NCBI RefSeq assembly: GCF_900143525.1
Contig: NZ_FREZ01000010.1
Span: 111,186-175,185 of the forward strand
Length of the DNA: 64,000 bases
DNA from: Ruegeria sp. Alg231-54
Lineage (GTDB): Bacteria > Pseudomonadota > Alphaproteobacteria > Rhodobacterales > Rhodobacteraceae
Direction of reading: 5' to 3'
The position numbers and the translations under genes were made by a program. How positions within the stretch are numbered: the first letter of the stretch is position 1; every line of letters starts with the position of its first letter. Below, in pieces: positions 44,050-53,126 of the stretch. Below the pieces are notes generated by a model that made no database searches, had not been told where the DNA came from, and saw only the letters and a program-made list of their open reading frames with translations.

Positions 44050-44415
44050 TCAGGCAGCCAGAGCAGCCTGAGCTTGGGCGACGATCGTGCCGAACGCTTC
44101 CGGTTCGTGCACGGCCAGGTCGGCCAGAACTTTGCGGTCCACTTCGATACCGGCCAGGGTCAGGCCGTTGATGAAGCGGGAATATGTCAGTGCTTCGTCA
44201 TGCGAACGAACAGCAGCGTTGATACGCTGGATCCACAGCGCGCGGAAGTTGCGCTTGCGGTTTTTACGGTCGCGGGTTGCATACTGGTTCGCCTTGTCGA
44301 CGGCCTGACGGGCAACCTTGAAAGTGCTCTTGCGGCGGCCATAGTAACCTTTGGCGGCCTTGATAACCTTCTTGTGACGGGCGTGAGTTACGGTTCCACC
44401 TTTAACGCGGGACAT
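44050..44415 (-). CDS. rplT: 50S ribosomal protein L20
   Basis: 121 residues. It begins [35 protein letters not shown] and contains [18 protein letters not shown], both diagnostic of L20, an early assembly protein of the 50S subunit. It follows rpmI by 14 bp. infC, often upstream in other bacteria, is absent here, as usual in alphaproteobacteria. Confidence 0.97.
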   Translation of the reverse strand: MSRVKGGTVTHARHKKVIKAAKGYYGRRKSTFKVARQAVDKANQYATRDRKNRKRNFRALWIQRINAAVRSHDEALTYSRFINGLTLAGIEVDRKVLADLAVHEPEAFGTIVAQAQAALAA

Positions 44416-44429
44416 CTCTTAATCTCCTC

Positions 44430-44630
44430 TTAGCGGTCGTAGGGCATGTAGCCCTTGACGATCTTGGCGTCGGGGGCGGACAGGGTGGTGTTGCCACGGG
44501 CGTCGCGGATGAATTTCTTGGTCCGCTTGATCATGCCGTGACGTTTGCCGGCCTGGCCAGCAAGGACCTTACCGGTCGCAGTCACCTTAAAGCGCTTTTT
44601 GGCGCTCGACTTTGTCTTCATCTTAGGCAT
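44430..44630 (-). CDS. rpmI: 50S ribosomal protein L35
   Basis: 66 residues, [20 protein letters not shown], then [18 protein letters not shown], standard L35. ATG 44630 is the family start and follows AAGGAGA; the longer frame from 44678 is unsupported. Co-transcribed with rplT. Confidence 0.97.
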   Translation of the reverse strand: MPKMKTKSSAKKRFKVTATGKVLAGQAGKRHGMIKRTKKFIRDARGNTTLSAPDAKIVKGYMPYDR

Positions 44631-44812
44631 TTCCGTCTCCTTTCGGGGTTCGGTACTAAACGCGACTCGGCATGCCACATTGGCCGGTCACGCGATCAGA
44701 AGCGCCGTTTACGCAAGTTCGACCATACTGGCAAGGGGATTTAGACCAGAATCTGCGCTTTTTACAGGCTGATCAGGCACCGGGGCGACCAAGGCCGCCC
44801 CGGTGGTTTGAG

Positions 44813-46363
44813 TTAATGCTCAAATTTGCGGATTTCGCCAGTCTTCAGTCGGCTCGCATAGCTGGCCAGTTCTTCACGCACCACCTTCATCAGGAAGTAG
44901 AGCGCAAACACGTTCACGACCGCCATCGCAAAGATTGCCGCATCCGAGAAGTCGATGACAGGGCCAAGATTGGCCGCCGCGCCGATAACAACGAAGATGC
45001 AGAAGATGACCTTGAACACCAGCTCCTTGGCGTGGCCTTCCCCGAACAGATAAGTCCAGGCCTTGAGGCCATAGTAGGACCAGCTGATCATGGTTGAGAA
45101 GGCAAACAAGACCACCGCAATCGCCAGTACATATGGGAACCAGCTGAAGGCACTACCAAAGGCTGCCGAGGTCAGGCTGACGCCCGAGTTGCCATCAACA
45201 GTCGCAATAGCATTGCCCGCTTCGTTCAGCATGTAATTGCCGGTTTCCGGATCGACGATCAGCTGCTGGGTGATGATGATCACCAGCGCAGTCATCGTAC
45301 AGATCACGACCGTATCGATGAACGGCTCAAGCAACGAGACGAACCCTTCGGTGATCGGCTCTTTGGTCCGCACCGCCGAGTGTGCGATCGCTGCAGAACC
45401 CACGCCCGCTTCGTTCGAGAACGCAGCACGACGGAAGCCTTGGATCAGCGCCCCGACCATACCACCAGCGACGCCGAGGCCGGTGAAGGCACCTGCGAAA
45501 ATCTGGCCGAACGCCCAGCCGATTTGATCAGCATTCATGATGATGATCACCAACGCAGCAGCCACATACAGGATGCCCATGAATGGAACGACCTTTTCGG
45601 TCACCCGTGCGATGGATTTCAGTCCACCCACAATGACAAGGAACACGATGATTGCAAAGACAACCCCTGTGATCCATCCGGGATAGTCGCCCGTGATACC
45701 CGCGATCTGTTGATGCGCCTGATTGGCCTGGAACATATTGCCCCCGCCCAGCGCGCCCAGAATACAGAAGATCGAGAACAGGACGGCCAGAATCTTGCCT
45801 CCAGGCAAGCCAAGCTCGTCAAAGCCCTTGGACATATAATACATCGGGCCACCGGAAACGGTGCCATCCTCGTATTCGTTGCGGTATTTCACGCCCAACG
45901 TACATTCGGTGAATTTCGACGCCATGCCCAGAAGGCCCGCGACAATCATCCAGAAGGTGGCACCCGGTCCGCCAATGCCGACAGCAACCGCCACACCGGC
46001 GATGTTTCCTAGGCCAACCGTACCCGACAGCGCCGTGGCCAGAGCCTGAAAGTGGCTGACCTCACCCGCATCGTTGGGGTCGGAGTAGTCACCTTTGACA
46101 AGGCTGATCGCATGGCCAAAGAACCTGAGCTGTACAAAGGCAAAGTACAGCGTAAAGACAGTCGCCGCGACAACCAACCAACCCACGATCCACGGGAAAC
46201 TGGTTCCCGGGAACGGCGCAAAGATAAAGCTGACAAATGGCCCGGTGAAATCGGCAAATGCCTGATTGATCTTGTCGTCCAGTCCAGGCGCGTCTTGCGC
46301 CATTGCCGGTGCGGCGATCACGGCGGCGATTACAGCCAGCCAGAGATGTTTCAACATAGTCAT
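44813..46363 (-). CDS. Alanine/glycine:cation symporter, AGCS family
   Basis: 516 residues with about eleven helices after an N-terminal hydrophobic segment ending AMAQD, which may be a signal sequence. The AGCS signature is GLGNIAGVAVAVGIGGPGATFWM, and FRRAAFSNEAGVGSAAIAHSAVRT is the second hallmark. Members import Ala or Gly with sodium. ATG 46363 has GGAGGG at 6 nt; ATG 46369 is too close to that site. The universal stress gene immediately upstream (14 bp) is on the same strand, forming an operon. Confidence 0.92.
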   Translation of the reverse strand: MTMLKHLWLAVIAAVIAAPAMAQDAPGLDDKINQAFADFTGPFVSFIFAPFPGTSFPWIVGWLVVAATVFTLYFAFVQLRFFGHAISLVKGDYSDPNDAGEVSHFQALATALSGTVGLGNIAGVAVAVGIGGPGATFWMIVAGLLGMASKFTECTLGVKYRNEYEDGTVSGGPMYYMSKGFDELGLPGGKILAVLFSIFCILGALGGGNMFQANQAHQQIAGITGDYPGWITGVVFAIIVFLVIVGGLKSIARVTEKVVPFMGILYVAAALVIIIMNADQIGWAFGQIFAGAFTGLGVAGGMVGALIQGFRRAAFSNEAGVGSAAIAHSAVRTKEPITEGFVSLLEPFIDTVVICTMTALVIIITQQLIVDPETGNYMLNEAGNAIATVDGNSGVSLTSAAFGSAFSWFPYVLAIAVVLFAFSTMISWSYYGLKAWTYLFGEGHAKELVFKVIFCIFVVIGAAANLGPVIDFSDAAIFAMAVVNVFALYFLMKVVREELASYASRLKTGEIRKFEH

Positions 46364-46377
46364 TCTCATCCCTCCCG

Positions 46378-46815
46378 TCAGTTCACAACAGTGACTGGCA
46401 CATCGGCGTGCATGACCAGATTTTGGGTCGAGCTGCCAAACAAGCGTTTCTTGAACCCATCGGCCGAGGCGCGCCCGACGATGATCTGCGAACCGCCATT
46501 CTCGACGGTGATTGCGTTCAGAGTTTCAGCCACGTCGCCATGACGCACGATGCCCTGCACTGTGTAACCATCTGCGGTCAGGGCTTCGACAGCCGGGGTA
46601 ACAATCCGGTTCGTCGCAAGTTCGATTTCTTCTTCTCGCCGCTTGTGCCGCAATGCGTTCTCTTCAGGGGTCTGAAAAGTAAATGGGGACCATTCGATGA
46701 CATAAACAACCAGCAATTCACACGTACCAATTCGGCCAGCCAGATCTTTGGCAAAGGCGATGGCGTGTTCTCCGGTTTCTGTCCCGTCCAGTCCAATGAC
46801 AATTTTCGTTGTCAT
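46378..46815 (-). CDS. Universal stress protein, UspA family
   Basis: 145 residues. TTKIVIGLDGTETGEHAIAFAKDLAGR opens the fold, and SQIIVGRASADGFKKRLFGSSTQNLVMHADVPVTVV carries the G-2x-G-9x-G-S/T ATP-binding pattern (GRAS...LFGSST). ATG 46815 follows GGAGGAA. It is the first gene of an operon with the AGCS symporter, so it may tie transporter activity to energy or stress state. Confidence 0.88.
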   Translation of the reverse strand: MTTKIVIGLDGTETGEHAIAFAKDLAGRIGTCELLVVYVIEWSPFTFQTPEENALRHKRREEEIELATNRIVTPAVEALTADGYTVQGIVRHGDVAETLNAITVENGGSQIIVGRASADGFKKRLFGSSTQNLVMHADVPVTVVN

Positions 46816-46999
46816 AACGTTCCTCCAATAATTTTGGTTATGCCGGGACCCGTGTACCCGGCAGGGCGGCCGGAACCTGGAACTTATTAAGTGGACCGCC
46901 CATGCGCCCGAGTATCCCGGAAAAACCCTCAAAAACAGAGAGTTATCTTCCAAACACATCCGTTATTTCGGCATATCATTGAAATCAATATACTTTTTT

Positions 47000-47016
47000 C
47001 GCCTAAAATTTAGGCG
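47000..47016. promoter_or_regulatory. 17-bp perfect palindrome between pyk and the universal stress gene
   Basis: CGCCTAAA-A-TTTAGGCG lies 44 bp past the pyk stop and 185 bp upstream of the universal stress gene start, preceded by six T residues on the plus strand. Facing pyk there is no downstream T-run, so it is more likely an operator than a terminator. Its regulator is unknown. Confidence 0.4.
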
Positions 47017-47059
47017 TATCGGTTTGATACCAGCTTTTCAAGGCCCTGCATCGCAACTG

Positions 47060-48505
47060 TCACCCGGGATCAGTGTTGTAGATCAGCCGCTCATCACAGG
47101 GTGCGATGCGCAAAATATTGGTCGTTCCCGGGACGTTGAAAGGCACACCGGCAGTCACTACGATCTGATCGGCTTCGGATGCGAACCCACCGGCACGGGC
47201 CGCACGGGCCGCGTTGACGACAGCGCCTTTGAACCGCTCAAGCTCGGGCGTCATCACGCAATGACAGCCCCAGCTCAGACACAGACGTCGCGCGGTTCCG
47301 GTGGCTGGCGTCATCGCGATGATCGGAACGCCTGGACGTTCGCGGGCGGTCAGCAGCGCGGTGGTGCCGCTTTGGGTAAAACAGCAAATCGCCTTGATAT
47401 CTGTTTTTTCTGCAATCTCGCGCGCGGCGGCAACGATACCATCGGCAATAGTGGTCCCCTTTGCCGTCCGGGACGCTGCGATAATCTGCGTGTAGGTCGG
47501 GTCGGCTTCGACCTCGATTGCGACCTTGTTCATGGTTTGCACGGCCTCGATCGGGTACGTACCCGCAGCGGATTCCGCGCTGAGCATGATCGCATCCGTG
47601 CCTTCGTAGATTGCCGTCGCCACATCCGAGACCTCGGCCCGAGTTGGCATCGGGCTTTCAATCATGCTTTCCAGCATCTGGGTGGCCACGATCACAGGCT
47701 TAGCCGCCCCACGGCACTTGCGAACAAGGCGCTTTTGAATAGGCGGCACCGCCGACACCGGAAGCTCGACACCCAGATCGCCGCGCGCGACCATGATCCC
47801 GTCAGAGGCATCCAGAATGTCGTCGAATGCTTCAACCGCTGCAGGCTTTTCGATTTTGGACAGGATGGACGCACGCCCATCAGCCAGCGCGCGGGCCTCA
47901 AACACATCCTTGGCACGCTGCACAAAGCTGAGCGCCAGCCAATCCACGCCCAGTTGGCAGACAAATTCCAGATCATCGCGGTCCTTGGCCGACAAGGCGG
48001 CCAAAGGCAGCACCACATCAGGAACGTTCACACCTTTGCGGTTCGAGATCGTACCGCCGACCTCAACGGTGCAATTGGCAAAATCCTGGCCACAGTCCTG
48101 CACGGTCAGACGGATTTTGCCATCATTGACCAGAAGGCGCGCACCCGGCTCCAACGCGGCAAAAATCTCGGGATGCGGCAGGCAAACGCGGTTGATATCC
48201 CCGGGCGCAGGGTCCAGATCCAGACGGAAGGCGGCACCTTCTTCAAGTTCTTCTGCGTCGTTGGCGAACACCCCGACACGCAACTTGGGTCCTTGAAGGT
48301 CAGCCAGAATTGCTATTGGCCTGTCCAGATCTTTTTCAATCTGTCGGATGATCCGGTGGCGTTCGCGGATCTCATCATGGCTGCCGTGGCTCATATTCAG
48401 GCGGAAGACGTCTGCGCCTGCCTCGTACAGCGCGCGGATCATGTCATAGTCATTTGACGCCGGTCCCAGCGTCGCCACGATTTTCACATTTCTCAGGCGT
48501 CGCAT
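47060..48505 (-). CDS. pyk: Pyruvate kinase
   Basis: 481 residues. VKIVATLGPASNDYDMIRALYEAGADVFRLNMSHG, the active-site block ASILSKIEKPAAVEAFDDIL, IMVARGDLGVELP, and the CCFTQSGTTALLTARERPGVPII region identify it. It makes pyruvate and ATP from PEP at the end of the Entner-Doudoroff/EMP routes. TAGGAG precedes the ATG. A CceR-like operator lies 42 bp upstream. Confidence 0.96.
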   Translation of the reverse strand: MRRLRNVKIVATLGPASNDYDMIRALYEAGADVFRLNMSHGSHDEIRERHRIIRQIEKDLDRPIAILADLQGPKLRVGVFANDAEELEEGAAFRLDLDPAPGDINRVCLPHPEIFAALEPGARLLVNDGKIRLTVQDCGQDFANCTVEVGGTISNRKGVNVPDVVLPLAALSAKDRDDLEFVCQLGVDWLALSFVQRAKDVFEARALADGRASILSKIEKPAAVEAFDDILDASDGIMVARGDLGVELPVSAVPPIQKRLVRKCRGAAKPVIVATQMLESMIESPMPTRAEVSDVATAIYEGTDAIMLSAESAAGTYPIEAVQTMNKVAIEVEADPTYTQIIAASRTAKGTTIADGIVAAAREIAEKTDIKAICCFTQSGTTALLTARERPGVPIIAMTPATGTARRLCLSWGCHCVMTPELERFKGAVVNAARAARAGGFASEADQIVVTAGVPFNVPGTTNILRIAPCDERLIYNTDPG

Positions 48506-48546
48506 TGGTCTGGCTCTCCTAACGTCTTCTCTTGATTCTGCGCAAA

Positions 48547-48560
48547 TGTTACCGCAAACA
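48547..48560. promoter_or_regulatory. CceR-like operator upstream of pyk
   Basis: TGTTACCGCAAACA differs by one base from TGTTANCGNTAACA, the palindrome I recall for CceR, the LacI-type regulator of central carbon genes in Rhodobacter. It lies 42 bp before the pyk start. The arms extend to AATGTT/AACATT. Confidence 0.6.
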
Positions 48561-48637
48561 TTGCTTCGCCTGCTTATTGCGCAATTCCCTTTTCAAAGCA
48601 ACTGCCCTACACCTGCGACAAACTAGATGACAGGCTT

Positions 48638-49375
48638 ATGACGTATTCCCCGTTTTTTATCCATGGCGCGGATCGGCCCTCGCGTTGGCTGATCACATGC
48701 GACCACGCATCCAACTTGGTTCCGCCCGACATCCACGGTGGCGACCTTGGCCTGCCTCGTGAAGATATGGAACGCCACATCGCTTATGATGTAGGTGCCT
48801 ACGAGGTGTCAAAGCATCTGGGTGAGCTTTTGAATGCGCCCGTGATCGCAGCCAATTTTTCCCGCCTCGTGATTGATCCGAACCGCGGCGAAGATGATCC
48901 GACCTTGTTGATGAAGCTTTATGACGGGTCGATCATTCCCGGCAACCGGCACGCTGATGCGGCAGAACGAGAGCGGCGGTTGAACAAGTGCTATCGCCCG
49001 TATCATGACGCGCTGGCGCAGATGGCTGCGCTGCCGCATGCGGTGATCGTGTCGATGCACTCGTTCACGCGGCAACTAAGGGGGCGTGATCCCCGCCCTT
49101 GGCATATCGGAGTTTTGCATACTCCGGACGAACGATTCTCGGGCCCGTTGATTAACCGTCTTGAGGCCGAGGGTGACCTTTGCGTCGGCGTTAATGAACC
49201 CTATACCGGCGTGCTGCCCGGTGATGCCATTGACAAACACTGTACCAGTTTTGGTCGCCCCAACGCACTGATCGAGCTGCGCAATGACCTGATTGCCGAA
49301 CACGCGGGACAGCGAGAATGGGCCGAGCGGCTAGCCCCTATCCTGCAGGACGCACTGGGCGAAAGCGGCTTGTGA
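48638..49375 (+). CDS. N-formylglutamate amidohydrolase family protein
   Basis: 245 residues. LITCDHASNLVPPDI contains the zinc-binding opening, then FSRLVIDPNRGEDDPTLL, VSMHSFTRQLRGRDPRPW and PNALIELRNDLIAEHAGQ, all typical of the HutG2/FGase family. The enzyme removes formyl (or a similar acyl) from N-acylated glutamate. No histidine-utilisation genes are near, so the true substrate is open. It lies 2.7 kb from the D-glutamate genes. Confidence 0.88.
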   Translation: MTYSPFFIHGADRPSRWLITCDHASNLVPPDIHGGDLGLPREDMERHIAYDVGAYEVSKHLGELLNAPVIAANFSRLVIDPNRGEDDPTLLMKLYDGSIIPGNRHADAAERERRLNKCYRPYHDALAQMAALPHAVIVSMHSFTRQLRGRDPRPWHIGVLHTPDERFSGPLINRLEAEGDLCVGVNEPYTGVLPGDAIDKHCTSFGRPNALIELRNDLIAEHAGQREWAERLAPILQDALGESGL

Positions 49376-49440
49376 CAAAAGCCCTCACGTCATTGTGAGA
49401 ACCCGCCCCAGACCCCATATTATTGGGAAAGGAGGCCACA

Positions 49441-49680
49441 ATGACTCAGGAATTTCTGACGTCCGTCTTTGGCTGGATGGCTGTGCTTAACATCGCGGTT
49501 CTGCTGTTCACCACAGTGATGATCTTGCTCTTGCAGGATTGGATCGCAGGCATTCATGGCAAGATGTTCCAGATGGAGCGCCCCGCAGTGAAACGGGCAT
49601 ATTTCCGGTATCTGGCCAACTACAAGATTTTGACACTGATCTTCTGCATCACTCCTTGGCTGGCATTGAAACTGGCCTGA
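49441..49680 (+). CDS. Small membrane protein (DUF6868-like)
   Basis: 79 residues with helices at about 8-30 (FGWMAVLNIAVLLFTTVMILLLQ) and 60-78 (ILTLIFCITPWLALKLA), separated by an amphipathic loop (GKMFQMERPAVKRAYFRY). It matches small conserved membrane proteins of unknown role that I recall as DUF6868. AAGGAGG precedes the ATG. Confidence 0.78.
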   Translation: MTQEFLTSVFGWMAVLNIAVLLFTTVMILLLQDWIAGIHGKMFQMERPAVKRAYFRYLANYKILTLIFCITPWLALKLA

Positions 49681-49757
49681 TACGCTGATCGTTGAAACAT
49701 CGCCCTTTGGCCGCTAGGTCACATACAGCACGCATTCCTCTCATCCGGAGCCAGACC

Positions 49758-50072
49758 ATGGACAAGCAAACCGAAATCGAACTTCAGGCCGCCGCATTCC
49801 GTCGCTTGCAACAGCATCTGATGGAGGACCGCACCGATGTGCAGAACATCGACATGATGAATCTGGCCGGGTTCTGCCGCAATTGTCTGTCGCGGTGGTA
49901 TCAGGAAGCCGCCAATGAAAAAGGCATTGAGATGGGCAAGGACGAAGCCCGTCAAATTTTCTACGGCATGACCATGGATGAATGGAAAGCCAACTACCAG
50001 ACCGACGCCAGCCCGGAAAAAAAGGCCGCCTTCAAAGTCGCGTTCGAAGAGAATGTGACGAATAAGGGCTGA
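49758..50072 (+). CDS. DUF1244 domain protein
   Basis: 104 residues, helical. FRRLQQHLMEDRTDVQNIDMMNLAGFCRNCLSRWY and GKDEARQIFYGMTMDEWKA are the DUF1244 signature, including the CRNC pair that could bind metal. The family is widespread in alphaproteobacteria with no known function. ATG 49758 gives the family start. A terminator follows. Confidence 0.88.
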   Translation: MDKQTEIELQAAAFRRLQQHLMEDRTDVQNIDMMNLAGFCRNCLSRWYQEAANEKGIEMGKDEARQIFYGMTMDEWKANYQTDASPEKKAAFKVAFEENVTNKG

Positions 50073-50089
50073 CGCCCAAAATGAAAGAA

Positions 50090-50112
50090 GCCCGCCAAAC
50101 TGGCGGGCCTTT
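50090..50112. terminator. Bidirectional terminator between DUF1244 and dat genes
   Basis: A perfect 8-bp stem GCCCGCCA/TGGCGGGC with loop AAC is followed by CTTTTG on the plus strand and by CTTCTTTC on the minus strand. It can serve both convergent genes. Confidence 0.8.
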
Positions 50113-50115
50113 TGT

Positions 50116-50976
50116 TTAGATTGCGACCTTGCGGCTTTCGTCCAGATAAATCTCTCGCAAACGCTTGGCGATTGGCCCCGGTGTTCCGTCGCCCAGCGCA
50201 ATCCCGTCAATCTCGACCACTGGCATGACAAACGCGCTGGCCGAAGTGGTGAAAGCCTCATCCGCTTCCTTCGCCTCATCAATGGTGAACAGGCGCTCTT
50301 CGACTTCCATCTGTGCCTCGGCCGCCATGCGCAGCACTGCCTTTCGGGTGATGCCGTGCAGAATGTCATTCGACAGCGGGCGGGTGACGATCTTGCCGTC
50401 CTTGACGTAGTAGGCGTTGTTGCTGGTGCCTTCGGTCACATAACCGTCCTCAATCAACCACGCATCGTCACAGCCAGCCTTCTTGGCCATCATCTTACCC
50501 ATCGACGGGTACAGCAGTTGCACGGTCTTGATGTCGCGACGGCCCCAGCGGATGTCTTCGATCGAGATGATCTTGGCGCCCTTCTTGGCGGCTGGGCTAT
50601 CGGCCAGGCCGGGCTTGTTTTGGGTGAACAGCACAAGGCTGGGCTTGGTATCTGCGGACGGGAATACAAAATCGCGGTCGCCATCCGAACCGCGGCTGAC
50701 CTGCAGATAGACCAGCCCTTCTTCGATGCCGTTCAGCTCTACCAGCTTGCGATGAATTTCCAGCAACTCATCCTTTGTGCAGGGCTCAGCCATCTCCAGC
50801 TCATCCAGAGACCGTTTGAGGCGTACTGCGTGACCTTCGAAATCGATCAGCTTTCCATCCAGAACACTGGTGACCTCATAGACGGCATCTGCAAACAGAA
50901 ACCCACGGTCAAAGATGGACACTTTGGCCTCGGTCTCGGGCAGGTATTCGCCATTTACATAAACGGTGCGGGTCAT
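50116..50976 (-). CDS. dat: D-amino acid aminotransferase (class IV)
   Basis: 286 residues, fold-type IV PLP enzyme. FLFADAVYEVTSVLDGKLIDFEGHAVRLKRSLDEL is the family opening. The PLP Lys lies in RDIKTVQLLYPSMGKMMA, and WLIEDGYVTEGTSNNAYYV is the typical phosphate-binding turn. It transfers amino groups between D-amino acids and 2-oxo acids. Its place as third gene after dgcN and dgcA (11 bp spacing) fits D-amino acid catabolism rather than cell-wall synthesis. Confidence 0.88.
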   Translation of the reverse strand: MTRTVYVNGEYLPETEAKVSIFDRGFLFADAVYEVTSVLDGKLIDFEGHAVRLKRSLDELEMAEPCTKDELLEIHRKLVELNGIEEGLVYLQVSRGSDGDRDFVFPSADTKPSLVLFTQNKPGLADSPAAKKGAKIISIEDIRWGRRDIKTVQLLYPSMGKMMAKKAGCDDAWLIEDGYVTEGTSNNAYYVKDGKIVTRPLSNDILHGITRKAVLRMAAEAQMEVEERLFTIDEAKEADEAFTTSASAFVMPVVEIDGIALGDGTPGPIAKRLREIYLDESRKVAI

Positions 50977-50987
50977 GTCTTGTCTCC

Positions 50988-51953
50988 TCAGCCCCAGAGG
51001 TCCGCTTTGGGCGGGTGCACTCCGGCATCATCAAAAATCAGCGGGTTGTCGCGGTCTTCGGCCAGCAGAAGCGGGCCGTCAAGGTCTGTCACCATCGCAC
51101 CCTGTGCCAACAATGTCGCAGGTGCCATAGCAAGCGAGCTGCCAACCATGCAGCCGACCATCACGCGATAGCCTTCGGCCAGCGCCGCCTCGCGCAACGC
51201 CAGCGCCTCGGTCAGGCCGCCCGTCTTGTCCAGCTTGATGTTGACGACGTCATACTTACCCTTAAGAGCAGGCAGGCTGGAACGGTCATGGCAGGACTCG
51301 TCGGCACATACCGGCACTGGGCGCTCCATTCCGATCAGGGCGTCATCCTCACCGGCGGGCAACGGCTGCTCGACCAAGGCAACACCCAGACGCATCAGAT
51401 GCGGCGCCAGGTCCGCGTATACCGCAGCGGACCAGCCTTCGTTTGCATCCACTATGATCTTGGCATCTGGCGCACCTGCGCGCACAGCTTCCAGTCGGGG
51501 CATGTCATCCGGCGTTCCCAGCTTGATCTTCAGCAAGGGCCGATGCGCGTTGGCGGCAGCCTGTGCCTGCATCTTTTCCGGCGTATCAAGCGACAGTGTA
51601 TATGCGGTGATCTCTGGTCCTGGAACCGGCAGCCCCGCCAATTCCCAGGCGCGCTTTCTGGCGCGTTTGGCCTCCAGATCCCAAAGGGCGCAGTCCACCG
51701 CATTCCGCGCCGCGCCTGCAGGCAAAAGATCCATCAGGCTGTCGCGGGTAAATTCAGCAGGCAAAGCTGCGATCTCGGCCTCGACCGAATCCAGCGTTTC
51801 ATCGTATCGGGCATAGGGTACGCATTCGCCCCATCCTTGATGGGTTCCGTCGGAAACCCGAACCGTCAGCACCTTGGCCTCGGTCCGAGACCCGCGCGAG
51901 ATCGTAAAGACCTGCGCCAGCCGAAACACGTCACGAGAGACTTCTACCTGCAC
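50988..51953 (-). CDS. dgcA: N-acetyl-D-glutamate racemase (enolase superfamily; dipeptide epimerase-like)
   Basis: 321 residues. Enolase-superfamily features: KxK base in LLKIKLG, metal acids in KIIVDANEGW, LVEQPLP and VCADESCHD, and the opposite Lys in VVNIKLDKTGG. Alone this reads as L-Ala-D/L-Glu epimerase, but its partner dgcN points to DgcA, which racemises N-acetyl-D-Glu in marine proteobacteria. GTG 51953 follows AAGGAG. A small hairpin lies in the 74-bp gap after dgcN. Confidence 0.85.
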   Translation of the reverse strand: MQVEVSRDVFRLAQVFTISRGSRTEAKVLTVRVSDGTHQGWGECVPYARYDETLDSVEAEIAALPAEFTRDSLMDLLPAGAARNAVDCALWDLEAKRARKRAWELAGLPVPGPEITAYTLSLDTPEKMQAQAAANAHRPLLKIKLGTPDDMPRLEAVRAGAPDAKIIVDANEGWSAAVYADLAPHLMRLGVALVEQPLPAGEDDALIGMERPVPVCADESCHDRSSLPALKGKYDVVNIKLDKTGGLTEALALREAALAEGYRVMVGCMVGSSLAMAPATLLAQGAMVTDLDGPLLLAEDRDNPLIFDDAGVHPPKADLWG

Positions 51954-52027
51954 GCGCCAGCTCCTTCATCTTTTTCAAAATACTCTCGCCGAAGGCGGAC
52001 AAGCCCGCCTCCGACGCGCCGTTTAGA

Positions 52028-53029
52028 TCACAGTGCGGCCAGCGCATCCACCAGCTTACCCGAACCAAAGCGGAACGGGTCAGTCGCAGGCAGGCCCATT
52101 TCCGCCTCAACCTTGGCCAGGTATGCGGTGGCGTCCTCTTCGGACATATGCTGGGTGTTAACCGAAACCCCAACGACCTCACATGCCGGATTCGCGACCT
52201 TTGCCAGTGCCAGCGCCGTGTCGCGCAGCGCTTCCAGTGTCGGCAACTGATAGGTCGGCAGCCCGCGCATATGCTCTCGGGTCGGTTCGTGGCTCAGGAT
52301 CAGCGCATCGGGCTGGCCGCCGTGGATCAGCGCCATGGTCACACCGGAATAAGACACGTGGAACAGCGACCCCTGCCCTTCGATCAGATCCCAGTGGTCA
52401 TCATCATTGTCAGGTGTCAGCCATTCGACCGAACCCGCCATGAAATCCGCGATGACCGCGTCCAATGGCACGCCGTCCCCGGTGATCAGGATGCCGGTCT
52501 GACCGGTTGCGCGGAAGGTCGACTTCATGCCGCGCTCGCGCATTTCGGCATCCATTGCCATCGCAGTATACATCTTACCGACCGAGCAATCGGTGCCAAC
52601 GGCCAGGCAGCGCTTACCTTTGCGCTTGATACCATTTGCAATCGGATACTCGACCGATGGCACACGAACATCGTGCAGCTTGCGGCCAGTGGCCTCGGCA
52701 ACGGCAACCAGATCGGGTTCGTCACACAACAGGTTGTGCAGGCCCGAGGCGAGGTCAAATCCTTCCTCGAGCGCCATCACCAGAACTTTCTTCCATTCCT
52801 GGCTGATCACGCCGCCACGGTTGGCCACGCCGATGACCAGCGTCTTGGCGCCGGCTTCTTTCGCTTCGGTCAGGGACATGTCGGTCAGGCCCAAATCAGC
52901 CTTACAACCTTCCATACGGTACTGGCCGACGGCATTTTCAGGACGCCAGTCCTTAATGCCAACTGCCACTTTGGCCGCCAATTGGTCGGGCGCATCGCCC
53001 AAAAACAGCAGGTACGGTGTCTCGATCAT
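52028..53029 (-). CDS. dgcN: D-glutamate N-acetyltransferase DgcN (DUF1611 family)
   Basis: 333 residues. The C-terminal P-loop-like motif is CLAVGTDCSVGKMYTAMAM, and the N-terminal ETPYLLFLGDAPDQLAAK plus TLVIGVANRGGVIS are typical DUF1611. Family members were shown to N-acetylate D-Glu as the first step of a D-glutamate degradation route completed by DgcA. AGGAG precedes the ATG. It leads the minus-strand operon dgcN-dgcA-dat. Confidence 0.87.
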   Translation of the reverse strand: MIETPYLLFLGDAPDQLAAKVAVGIKDWRPENAVGQYRMEGCKADLGLTDMSLTEAKEAGAKTLVIGVANRGGVISQEWKKVLVMALEEGFDLASGLHNLLCDEPDLVAVAEATGRKLHDVRVPSVEYPIANGIKRKGKRCLAVGTDCSVGKMYTAMAMDAEMRERGMKSTFRATGQTGILITGDGVPLDAVIADFMAGSVEWLTPDNDDDHWDLIEGQGSLFHVSYSGVTMALIHGGQPDALILSHEPTREHMRGLPTYQLPTLEALRDTALALAKVANPACEVVGVSVNTQHMSEEDATAYLAKVEAEMGLPATDPFRFGSGKLVDALAAL

Positions 53030-53126
53030 TGCGGTTCACTCCTTTGATTCCGGCGCAGCCTAGGGGACGATTTCCACGAGTGTTTCGCGTTTTCGCCTGA
53101 CAACGCCCCATCACGTGGGAAATTTT

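Noticed and set aside
51015..52250. 411-codon plus-strand frame opposite dgcA/dgcN
   Set aside because: Shadow of two well-supported enzymes; Arg/His-rich and without family motifs.
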